Source: Nymphaea colorata
Lineage: Eukaryota > Streptophyta > Magnoliopsida > Nymphaeales > Nymphaeaceae
Reading direction: 5' to 3'
Length of the DNA stretch: 60,000 nt
Assembly: GCF_008831285.2 (NCBI RefSeq)
Contig: NC_045144.1
Span: 15,241,858 to 15,301,857 of the forward strand
The position numbers and the translations under genes were made by a program. A model generated the notes under the pieces. The model did no database searches and was not told the DNA's origin. It saw only the letters and a program-made list of their open reading frames with translations. Shown here one piece after another: positions 12,460 to 21,163 of this stretch (position 1 is the stretch's first letter; each line of letters starts with the position of its first letter).

Positions 12460-13060
12460 ACTTATAACCCCTTAATGTTTGTTCATTTTCCCTTTATACA
12501 TTCAGTGCAGACATTAAAGTTTGCAAAATCAAGGGACTCAAGAATTCATTTTGACATAAGCTTTCATATTCTCTTTTCAGAGATATGTCCTAAGCGCCAA
12601 TGTCATAACAAAGCAGAATTCTCTTTGGCTAATTTTCTTTTAGTACCACTAAACGTAACATGCAAGGTTTCATTATATGAAGCAACCGTATCAAGCAAAT
12701 AAAGGTTATCGCTACTAGACAAAGAACCAGTGGAATTCAAATTTGAATGCAGAAACTACTTAAATTTATTTCCTCCAAATGAACAATAATAACCAAATTT
12801 GTTCAGTAAGGAAATAACAACCAAATTCCGTCTAAAAGGCGGTATTACATAAGTTTCTATCAAATTCAAATAACAACCAGTCTTTAACAATAACTCAAAA
12901 AATCTGCTATGGCTTCAATCTTCGCCTTCATGTCATCGCCTTCATAGATGAATCTTTCAACATCAATTGGCGTCCGACAATTTAGGCAGCCCTGCACAGA
13001 AACACTTATGTGAGTAGTAGCAACTGAATCTACCCACAAGTGCCTTGGTACTGAAATTAA
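12460..13060 (-). pseudogene. Copia-1 protease and GAG-pre-integrase remnant, integrase core deleted
   Basis: The protease reads 'LWVDSVATTHIS' near 13010-13045: the D-S-G active-site triplet is DSV. The zinc-binding GAG-pre-integrase (HWRLGH...CTECIKGK) follows at 12485-12605 with stops. The catalytic D,D-35-E core that should come next is absent: the minus strand passes within a few dozen bases to the linker preceding reverse transcriptase. An internal deletion of the core, probably several hundred bp, is inferred. Confidence 0.75.
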
Positions 13061-13897
13061 ATTAACCTCATAACAAAACAAAGTAAGAATCGTACATTTT
13101 TTTTCACGCCATGCGTGATATTTAGTACAATCCTTCTTCATATGACCTTCATCCTTGCAAAAGAAGCAGCTTGATTTGCCTTCCTTATGCTTCTTCTGTT
13201 TCTTAATGGATGCGTGATCAACTGCAATTTCCTTAATAGCCTTCCTTTTCTTACTTTTAGGCGTAGTAGTCAAGTGAGCACTTTCTATCCTATCATGCTT
13301 CAATCTCTCTTCTTCTTCCACACAGTGCGAAATGAGCTCACTAAGAGTCCATTTCTCCTTTTGACAGTTATAACTAACTTTAAACTGTCCAAACTGTGGT
13401 GGAAGAGAAAGAAGAACCATATGCACTATAAAGTCTTCGGGTAACCTCAGACCTAGCGCCTGTAATTTTGAAGCAAGATGAGACATTTCCATAATGTGCT
13501 CCCGTATGTTCCCCTTATTTTTATACTTCAGCGTCACAAGTTTACTCAAAAGAGTGCTTGTTTCAGCCTTTTCATTTTTAGCAAAACGTTTTTCAATCTC
13601 TTCAAGGAACGCCTTGACACTAGCCTTTTCAGTAATAGAGCCCCTAAAATTTTCTGGGATTGATCTCTTCATGATCATTAGACACATGCGGTTTTAGCGT
13701 TCCCACCGTTCAAAGTACCGCTTATCCTCATGGGAACTTTGATCTGTTGGATGAGGTGGGCACAACTCCCTAAATGCAAGGTCTAGATCCATACAACCCA
13801 GAACAATCATAACAGTTTCTTTCCAGTCCTTAAAATTCGAACCATTTAACTCAGGAACAGTACTCAAATTTGCAGATATCATAGAAGCAGAACTCAC
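12884..13897 (-). pseudogene. Copia-1 gag
   Basis: Minus-strand gag begins at ATG 13897 with 'LNGSNFKDWKETVMIVLGCM', the usual copia gag start. It is interrupted by one stop near 13695 and continues from about 13687 as a UBN2-type gag ('FAKNEKAETSTLLSKLVTLK'), then a CCHC zinc knuckle (CFFCKDEGHMKKDC at about 13130-13175). Gag forms the particle that packages element RNA. Apart from the single stop, the reading frame is well preserved. Confidence 0.85.
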
Positions 13898-13899
13898 TG

Positions 13900-14680
13900 T
13901 ACAAAGAACAAACCAAAAATATCAAACATGCTCACAATCAATACATGTACAAAGATGAAACAACAAATATAAATGAATTTAAATACAATGGCCTAAATCC
14001 CATCACAAGGTACCGGTGCAACGTTAATATCCAATCTTTGGATTGAAATACTAACTGCAAGTGGTATTCTTGGTCAACAATGAATATAAATAATTAACCC
14101 TGTCAAACAACGAGCCTATATTTCGATTGACTCGCTATTCACATGAAAACCTGAAAAATTATCACATATTCATTGCCCTGTATACTTAAACCTGACCAAA
14201 CAACAATCCTCCTTTGGGTTGATTATTGCCCGCATGAATCAAGTATACTATCATCTAATGTTCAAAACAAGCAAATTCGTACAACAGAGGTCACTTTGGC
14301 GACATAAAGTACAAACGTACTCATTTCAAACAACAGACATGGCCAAAGATCAAAATTCATAATCCAAACATTCATCTAAAGTACACTCATAATTTTAATA
14401 ACATGCAAAACATGATACATGAATTAAAATTTACATACAAAATTTGTCATTCATTGAATCCAAAACCTGATGCATAAACCAAATTACCATACACGTATGC
14501 CCTACATTAAATCCAAAACCAAAATGATTCAATGAAATGAGCTCAAAAGAGTCCAAAATTTATAAACCAGTACCATAATCGTGCTTAAGAGGGTCAAGAA
14601 CTACTGAATCGGCCTTAAAATAGCCCGTATCGTTCTTAAACCACAACAAAAGCACCCACAAAGGCCCTAAATATGGTCGA
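13900..14680 (-). other. Copia-1 leader, A/T-rich part
   Basis: Between gag and the repeat-rich leader. No frame of note. 'CAAACAACA/CAAACAACGA' words recur near 14106, 14200 and 14330 in similar contexts, suggesting small internal duplications. Confidence 0.5.
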
Positions 14681-14689
14681 ACTGGTCAA

Positions 14690-15220
14690 AAAATTGGACA
14701 AACCGTTCAAAATTAGACCGTATCGGTTCCAAAACCCAATGAACCGGTTAAAAAATGGCAAAAAATAGGTTCAAAAACTGAATGAACCGGTCTAAAATGC
14801 CCTGTATCAGTCAGAAAATCAACTGAACCGGTTTGAAATCCACTGAACCGGACTGAAAACAACTGAACCGGTCTGAAATCCACTGAACCGGACTGAAAAC
14901 AACTGAACCGGTCTGAAAATGGTCCGAATCGATTCTAAAACTGAATGAACCGGTCCTCGAAGCCATGAAACGGTTTGAAAATCAACTAAATCGGTTTTGA
15001 AAATCATGAACCGGTTTGAAAATCAATTGAACCGATCTGAAAAACAACTGAACCGGTCTAAAAAGGGTACGAATCGGTTCAGAAAGGTGCGAACCGGTTC
15101 TAAATCAAACGAAATCGGTTCTAAACTTAATGAACCGGTTCTGTTTCAAAACAAACCGTATGGGTACGGGTCGGGTCCGGTAGGACCCGGTCCGGTAGGA
15201 CCCGGTCCGGTCCGAAAAAC
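14690..15220 (-). repeat. AACCGGT tandem array in the Copia-1 leader
   Basis: About twenty imperfect units of roughly 20-22 bp centred on (T)GAACCGG(T/A)(C/T)TGAAAA, followed by a purer stretch at 15160-15215 built on GGTCCGGTAGGACCC. It lies wholly inside the element between primer site and gag. Function unknown. Confidence 0.9.
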
Positions 15221-15224
15221 TTAA

Positions 15225-15930
15225 AGCAGGCTGGCGGGCGGGCGAACGAATTTATTTTATTCTATTTTTTTTTTTTTTTAAAGCTGATGGATCCGGATCG
15301 GGTCTGTCAAGACCCGACCCGGTCTGACCCGCCCGCTCGACCGCGCGAGCTGTCGCAGGCGTCGTCTCCACCGCTCGCCTGCCGAACGGCAGGCGTGCGG
15401 TGGTGATCCTTCGGCAGGCCACCCAACTGCGTGGGTGGCCGCCTGCGGGTGCCGCCTCGACGGCCGGCCATCGCCCGCCCAAAACCGGCCGGAGTCGGCC
15501 GGTTTTGGCCCTTGCCTGATTTTCTCCCCTTTTACTGTTCCTACAAAAAAAAACGAAGGGGAAAAACAAAAAACCGGGCAGGACGGAGGTGGGTGGGCGC
15601 CGGCCGTCGCCCGAACCGGCGGTCGCAGCCCGCCGTGCCGCCATAACGGCCGGTGTTCCTCCGTCGCCCCTCCCTGTCGTCCTCTCCCGGTGCCCCCTTC
15701 CTTTTTTTTTTTTTGTTTCTACGGCTGCGACAGAGGCGCGGAGGGCACCCAACGGCGTGGGTGCCGCCGGCAGGGACGTGTCGGAGGCTCGCCGTCGCCC
15801 AACGGCAACCGACGCCCGTCGATCCAGCGTCCCCTTCTCCAATCCTCCTGAGTCCTCAAACGGCTGCAACGGAAGCTCGACGGCTTCCGTCCCATGCCCT
15901 CAGCCCTAAATTTTTTTTTTTTTTGAAAAC
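15225..15930 (-). other. GC-rich insert in the Copia-1 leader
   Basis: About 700 bp of strongly GC-rich DNA inside an A/T-rich element. Open frames exist on both strands (205 codons on the minus strand, 15252-15869; 138 and 149 codons on the plus strand) because stop codons are rare at this composition. Products are Arg/Pro/Ala-rich with no domain I recognise. It may be captured host or other repeat DNA. I do not call a gene. Confidence 0.6.
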
Positions 15931-16007
15931 CAAAAATTGCAGCCGAAGAAAAGGAACATCCAAATGGGAAGAACGCGAAAAGATCAACGATTCAACAACA
16001 AGCATAG

Positions 16008-16019
16008 GCTCTGATACCA
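16008..16019 (-). other. Copia-1 primer-binding site
   Basis: Minus-strand TGGTATCAGAGC, complementary to the 3' end of plant initiator-Met tRNA, two bases inside the 5' LTR. This is the usual copia priming site. Confidence 0.95.
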
Positions 16020-16021
16020 AA

Positions 16022-16494
16022 TGTTGGTATTTCTCCCATAACGCATATACAAAACCAAACGTATATACTCTAAACAGGATCATGCTCATGCTAAATCATT
16101 GAAATAAACGAAACCTTAAACTGAAGCGGAAGCGTACCTGAATCCATCTGATCTGGTGCACGGGAAGATCGCAGTAGGGTCTTCCAGGGTACGTGCGGCG
16201 CGCTTGAGGTCTCTCTCAGATGGGGAAGAGGAAAACCCTAGAAACCAATGTTTCAGGCAACCACTGCACGACCCCAGGGACCACTACCATTTTATAATAA
16301 AGACAATTACGGATTCCACCCATCAAAGAGTCCGTAATTCCGTACTGGTATCTATACATTTCAAAATTACCCCATACCATCTAAAATGACGTAATATCCG
16401 AAAATGCAATCACTTAAGCAGATATTTACGTTAAGACAGCCATAATGTCTGAAATTCCTTATGAACATATATCGGCCCACCAAATGATCTTACA
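16022..16494 (-). repeat. Copia-1 LTR (5' LTR in element orientation)
   Basis: 473 bp. It differs from 10351-10824 by about a dozen substitutions and a 1-bp indel, counted by eye. It is followed by the target-site copy ATATC at 16495-16499. Confidence 0.95.
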
Positions 16495-17202
16495 ATATCT
16501 TCCATGGACCAACAACGGCATTCTGCAGATTAGCGGTGATATCGCCACAAATGTTAGAGAACTGAAACCTGCCCACCTCAAGTGCCAGCCATTCTTCTCC
16601 GTCCTGTTTTCTCAGGTCAAGGCTGTCTGGAGCGAGATAAGCTTGGCCGCTACAAATGATCTTCCCATCTTCTTGTGAGAGAGAGACCGTCACTTTCATG
16701 CCTTTTGGTAGGGGTTGACAATTGTCTGAGAGATCCACGTCCTTCGCCGGTTGGGTTTCCGGTGGGGTTTGCAGATGTTGAAATTTGAAGAAATACATGA
16801 CAGAGTATTTGGCATCTTTGTCGAGTGCTGTTGTGCCAAATGTGGCCGGAATCTGCAGCTTCGGACATTTGTTCGCCGAAAACTCTGCTTTCTGTAAGAA
16901 CCTACATGTCACAACGTACGCCATACTATAATATCATTCTCATATTCATAGTTTATGAGTTTAAAATGACAAAGTTTTTCATGACTATAATATGGCAAAG
17001 TGTTTTTCTCATAAAATCTCTGCAAATTTTAAAAAATATCAAAAACTAAAAATAAAATGTCAAATAAAAATCCCACAAATAAAAAAAATGCAAAAACATG
17101 AAAAATGCACAAAATGTCTTTTTCTCTCTTTTTGGTTTACTTGTTTTTAATATCTTCTTCACATTTTCTTTTGAATTCGATGCATTTGCTGTGACATAGA
17201 TG

Positions 17203-17221
17203 CATATATATATATATATAT

Positions 17222-17280
<59 letters not shown>

Positions 17281-17281
17281 T
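17203..17281. repeat. (TA)n with TACA interruptions
   Basis: Lies in the intron of PP2-b, read through from 16902 to 18013. Confidence 0.95.
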
Positions 17282-17504
17282 GACAGAATGCAGAATGCTA
17301 AGCGAATAAATATCAATCTCAGCCTTGGATCTTCTCCGTATTAGCAGTTGAGAAAACAAATAGAAAAAGATGATGGGCTATTTTCATCTATATTAGTTCA
17401 TACGTTTTATTTCTTATTTTTCTGTCAACTGCTGATCTAAGATCAAGGGCTGAGAATTTTTTTTTATTAATCTGACATCTATCGTCTAACACCTACCCAT
17501 TTAT

Positions 17505-17505
17505 A

Positions 17506-17575
<70 letters not shown>

Positions 17576-17580
17576 TATAT
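17505..17580. repeat. (AC)n(TA)n compound microsatellite
   Basis: Second microsatellite within the PP2-b intron. Confidence 0.95.
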
Positions 17581-17883
17581 TATTTATTTATTTATTTTTC
17601 TGGTTTCAAAGATTAATTTGGTAACTGATTAATTCACGACCCCATGTCTCATTTTCCCACCCACTGAATCAGTTTCACGTATAACAACGCTGGCATCCAT
17701 ATATGTACCGTCCACCAAGTTAATCAAAGTATATAACCTCCGAAAAATCCTGAACAAATTGGAAGCGACAAGATATGTGGGTATAACTACAACACTGCAA
17801 ATGAAGTACGAGAAGGTCCAGTAAAGGTAAAGAATGATGATAAAAGATTTATGATTGAAACAGAGGTCTATATACACAAACAC

Positions 17884-17887
<4 letters not shown>

Positions 17888-17978
<91 letters not shown>

Positions 17979-17980
17979 AT
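17888..17980. repeat. (TA)n(TG)n microsatellite
   Basis: Third and longest tract in the PP2-b intron, close to the exon 1 donor at 18013. The inverted paralogue PP2-c has (AC)n followed by (TA)n at the same place (32391-32470). Confidence 0.95.
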
Positions 17981-18194
17981 TTTGGTGGGGTGAGGCAGGA
18001 GGTGGGTTGATACCGTGAATTCGCCATAGGATACACCCTCCAGTAATTGGAGTCTAGGGTCACAGACTTTGGAGACAGGATGAAGGAGTGGATCATGGCT
18101 GGCAGGTGAATGACGAAGGAGTGGATCATGGCTGGCAGGCAGAAAGAAAGGAGAGGAAGCTCAAAAAGGCCGGCCTGGCTGAAGATTGATGATA

Positions 18195-18225
18195 TCCACA
18201 GCCGAGTATGATGGCTGCTCCTTTC
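18195..18225 (-). promoter_or_regulatory. PP2-b core promoter with TATA segment missing
   Basis: On the minus strand, 'GACAGTCTGAAAG' and 'GGAT.TCA.CAATCTTCAGCC' flank the exon as in PP2-c. The roughly 19 bp between them that in PP2-c contain TCTATTTAAGG are absent here. A deletion of the TATA box is inferred. Confidence 0.65.
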
Positions 18226-18269
18226 AGACTGTCGATCGGTCACTGCATGGCTACATTGAGTTTCTGCAT

Positions 18270-18430
18270 AGCTAATTAGAAATTAACGCATTTAAGAGTG
18301 AAGCTGGCGCTAATTTACTAGATGCATTGTTTTTTCCAATAATAGTTGACTTTTTGTGGAAGAAAAACAGTGGCAGTACCAGAGGCATGTTCTTTGTTCA
18401 CATTCTAACTGGTTTCACCAAGTACTGCTC
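18270..18430 (-). promoter_or_regulatory. PP2-family upstream module (copy for PP2-b)
   Basis: The minus strand carries the family upstream words: 'GTCAACTATTATTGGAAAAA', then 'AAATTAGCGCCAGCTTCACT' and 'CTTAAATGCGTTAATTTCTA'. The same module lies at 31945-32115, 36225-36390, 41640-41835, 18790-18960 and 58970-59150. Conservation suggests a shared promoter region or merely shared descent. Confidence 0.7.
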
Positions 18431-18489
18431 CCAACCTTTCTTGCCTGTCAAAGCGACATGTTTAATTAATTGAAGATAACCACTAATTA

Positions 18490-18600
18490 ATCCGTCCCTT
18501 GGGCCCGTACCTTGTGGGACACATATTAGCTACTGCCCCAAAGCTATGCTACCGACTCACTAATACTCGAATGCCAAGCACTACGGCCGGCCAATTCTTC
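18490..18600 (-). repeat. upstream segment in inverted paralogy with 31780-31890
   Basis: 'CTTGTGGGACACATATTAGC' and 'ACCGACTCACTAATACT' here are the reverse complement, with few changes, of DNA upstream of PP2-c. They mark the outer limit of the inverted duplication between the two genes. Confidence 0.75.
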
Positions 18601-18779
18601 TTTTTAATTGGATAACCAAAATCATTACTGATTACCCCATTAGTCTGTACTAGTTTGTATTAGCCATTAATGATATTATTAGCTTAATGTCAATTGGTCT
18701 AATCAAATTATCCTCGCTTCTTCCTCTCATACATCATGAAGTTCAAATTAAAACACGTCCAAACAGGCAAAAACTTATG

Positions 18780-18990
18780 GCTGGGAGTACCTGGTTAAAC
18801 CAGTTATGAAGCCAGAATGTGAATGAAAAAGGTGGCTGGAACACACATGCTTTCTTCCACAAATGGTCAAGATGCTATGGGAAAAAAGGATTCAACTAAT
18901 AAATTAACGCCAACCTCATGCTTAAATGCAAGCATCAATTTCTTAGCAACTCAAATTCTCAATGTTTGCTGTGATCTTCAGCAGGGTTCA
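18780..18990 (+). promoter_or_regulatory. orphan PP2-family upstream module
   Basis: Plus-strand copy of the shared module ('CCTGGTTAAACCAGTTATG', 'TCTTCCACAAATGGTCAAG', 'CTAATAAATTAACGCCAACC'). No PP2 exon follows; instead there are microsatellites and a SINE-like element. It looks like a relic of a lost gene copy. Confidence 0.6.
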
Positions 18991-19331
18991 AGTTTTCATG
19001 TAAACGGTGAAACTGCAGGTGAAAGACCAAATTTCCTGTTCTCCTTTAAACTGGAGGCGTACACACAGTAACAGTTCAGTTCATTCGCTGAGAGTCTGCT
19101 TAGGGCATGAACCGTTGCAGATAATATATATGGCCATCATTCCTTTCCTCAGCATGCCATTTTACACATGTCTACAACCAGTTGGGAAAACTGTTCTTTC
19201 CCAACGGTTATGCTTTAAGTTACTTTTTTATTTTGATTTTGTTAAATGCATACATACATATAGAAGCGTATACATGCACGAATATCTCTTTTTATCTTTA
19301 TCTCTTTATGATTTAATATATTTCTTTATAT

Positions 19332-19335
<4 letters not shown>

Positions 19336-19378
<43 letters not shown>

Positions 19379-19476
19379 CATTCTACTTTCTCTCTCTAAA
19401 AGTTAATACCTTCTTTTCATACTATATGAAAATTTATAAAAGGAATATCTTAAATCTAAGAAAGAGAGAGAGTGAA

Positions 19477-19548
<72 letters not shown>
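19336..19548. repeat. two (TA)n microsatellites
   Basis: (TA)n tracts at 19336-19374 and 19483-19548, separated by about 110 bp. Frames across them (Ile-Tyr repeats) are artefacts. Confidence 0.95.
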
Positions 19549-19549
<1 letters not shown>

Positions 19550-19559
19550 TTAATTTTTT

Positions 19560-20660
19560 TCTTCTTCTTTTTCAAAATCTTTTTTTCATTCTCCATATTC
19601 CACTTGGTGTAAAATCTTTTCTTTTCTTTCTTCCATTCTTTTGAATATTTCATTCTCAAGTTCTAAGATTTTAATTTTCATTTATCAATTTGACTAAGAC
19701 CAAAATTCAAGTAATGACCCAATATTGGAATGGTGCTTGATGGTATACAACCTTACTTTACTTGCATTTTTTTTTTTCCTCTTCATGAAAATATTTAAGA
19801 CAAGCATGTAAATAAATTTAGATGTATGTGATGATTGGCTGATTTTTAGATGAATGATATGGTAGAAATGAATAATTTGCTATTAATCATATAAAACAAA
19901 CACATTCATACATTCACATTCAATTGTGGAATTCATGAACGATCAAAAACACCTCTCTAAAAGAACTTAAGCAAGATGAGATGAAACTTTCGTAAGGTAG
20001 TAGTCGAATTAGAGCAAACTCTTAAACCTAATTAAGTTTTTAATAGACCACTAAATCAATTGCAAAAAAAAAAAATCTTTAAGATACCTATATTATGTTC
20101 CAAAGATTTCCAAACAATATTTACAAAAATTTCTGGATTCAAAAATCTCTCAAATCAAAATGTTTATAATCTCAAATGATCTTTCAAAACTTTCTCATCG
20201 AAAAGTTTGAAATATCAAATCTTGAACATTATTTCCAAGCAGTACACTACATTTAGAATAAAGATGTTTAAGTAAAAATGAAATGCATCAAGAATAAACA
20301 TATCTCTTGGATTGATTACCACCGTTAAAGGCACCGAGAATTGTCAATCCTCGTATCGATGGGTAAATTCATTTTCTCTTTCATTTTAAAAGTAAAACTT
20401 TGTATTTTTAAAAGCACTCCAAAAGCCAAAATAAATTTTGGAATGCAAACAATGCCACGTTAAAGATCCCTTAGTTCTTAGATCACGAAACCAACATTTC
20501 AAACCCCAAATTTTCAATCAGCTTCGAGTGTTAATTTTTCAATTAAGCTGAAGCTACATAACATCAACTATTAAAGATGTTTCTTTCGTCAGCGTCACTC
20601 AGCTGGGACCATCAGTGACGTTTGATTGCTTGCATGTGGCTGTTTGTGATGCGTAAACAT
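19560..20660. other. no recognisable gene
   Basis: A/T-rich intergenic DNA with poly-T and poly-A runs. Nothing supportable on either strand. Confidence 0.5.
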
Positions 20661-20850
20661 AGTTTTTTTTTTTTTTTTTTTAATGCTATTCAAGGAATGT
20701 CGAAGAATGCGAATCTTTTGTTGAGTGATGATTAGTATTTTCCCTTTTACAGCACAAGACTTTGGTACGTTGGAAATTCGAAAAAGAGTGGACTGGCTGC
20801 CTACCAGCCCTGTCCTAGCCATTGCATGCGCTAACCCCCTCAAAGATAAA
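20661..20850 (-). mobile_element. SINE-like element with A-tail
   Basis: The minus strand starts near 20845 with GGGGTTAGCGCATGCAATGG (box A-like), followed about 40 bp later by 'TTTTTCGAATTTCC' (box B-like, compare GGTTCGAATCC). It ends in a run of about 20 A (the T-run at 20661-20681). The first 90 bp match the element at 37667-37932 in spacing and wording ('GGGACTAGTAGGCGGC' versus 'AGGGCTGGTAGGCAGC'). No clear target duplication seen for this copy. Confidence 0.55.
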
Positions 20851-20859
20851 GACAAGAAT

Positions 20860-21000
20860 CAAGTTTTGCAATCAAGTTTCTGCAAAACCTTAAAAGCAAA
20901 TTAAGGAACAACAACGATCCACTTTATTGCTCAAGAAACAGCACGATGATCAATTACTCAAGTACAAGTGATTTTGCAATCCACAACAATCTCAAATACC
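20860..21000 (-). other. PP2 3' flank; empty site for the TIR element at 43435
   Basis: 'AATCAAGTTTCTGCAAAACC' followed directly by TTAAA...'AACGATCCACTTTATT' aligns with the two sides of the large element at 43435-52837 ('AATCACGTTTCCGCAAAACC' on its left and 'AAGGATCCACTTTATT' on its right). This paralogue therefore shows the un-inserted arrangement. The minus-strand AATAAA at about 20924 is a candidate polyadenylation signal. Confidence 0.75.
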
Positions 21001-21163
21001 TAATGACACATCAAAGACAATGTGGATGGACACATCCCCACTTTTTTACCATCAGACAATACGTCGGTAGATAAGAACAAATGGACGCTATAACAATCCC
21101 AATCCAAAGCTGTGTTCACGACGCAGATCGTTTTGGGAACCACTTGTTCATCCAAACTTAAGG

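Larger units (their letters stand above)
10351..16494 (-). mobile_element. Copia-1: Ty1/copia retrotransposon inserted in PP2-b
   Basis: A 6.14-kb LTR element in minus orientation. It has LTRs of 474 and 473 bp (TGTTGG...TTACA on the plus strand), ATATC target duplication, an initiator-Met primer site next to the right LTR and a purine tract next to the left LTR. Domain order on the minus strand is gag, zinc knuckle, protease, GAG-pre-integrase, reverse transcriptase and RNase H, which is the copia order. The catalytic integrase core is missing and several stops and shifts are present, so this copy cannot move by itself. By eye the LTRs differ at about a dozen positions, mostly transitions. 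An unusual 2.1-kb leader separates the primer site from gag. Confidence 0.95.
10299..18129 (-). pseudogene. PP2/Nictaba-like lectin gene disrupted by a copia insertion (PP2-b)
   Basis: Two-exon PP2-like gene on the minus strand. Exon 1 is 18014-18129. A GT...AG phase-2 intron of about 1.1 kb, rich in (TA)n, follows, and exon 2 starts at 16901. At 16495 the coding sequence is cut by Copia-1 and resumes at 10350, ending in TAA at 10299-10301. Ignoring the insertion and counting the duplicated ATATC once, the exons sum to 570 nt, an open frame of 189 codons. Features seen are 'LSPKSVTL..NYWRV' near the N-terminus, 'RFLQKAEF' after the splice, 'EEWLALEVGRF' and the family C-terminus 'WKISLVFAGVEIRG'. 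PP2 proteins bind sugars in sieve tubes and in stress responses; that role is inferred by family. The insertion falls near codon 173 and would remove the last conserved strand. An 11-codon tandem duplication lies at the N-terminus (ATGs at 18129 and 18096). The promoter also lacks the TATA segment seen in PP2-c. Confidence 0.85.

Noticed and set aside
14690-15220. CRISPR-like array
   Set aside because: Units are adjacent and diverged, without unique spacers, and lie in a plant retrotransposon.
15252-15869. 205-codon minus-strand frame and overlapping plus-strand frames in GC-rich DNA
   Set aside because: Several frames are open at once because stops are rare at this composition; products are low-complexity Arg/Pro/Ala and lie in a retroelement leader.
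16008-16019. Possible tRNA gene fragments (TGGTATCAGAGC here and at 39735)
   Set aside because: Only 12-13 bp, placed just inside LTRs: these are primer-binding sites, with no cloverleaf around them.
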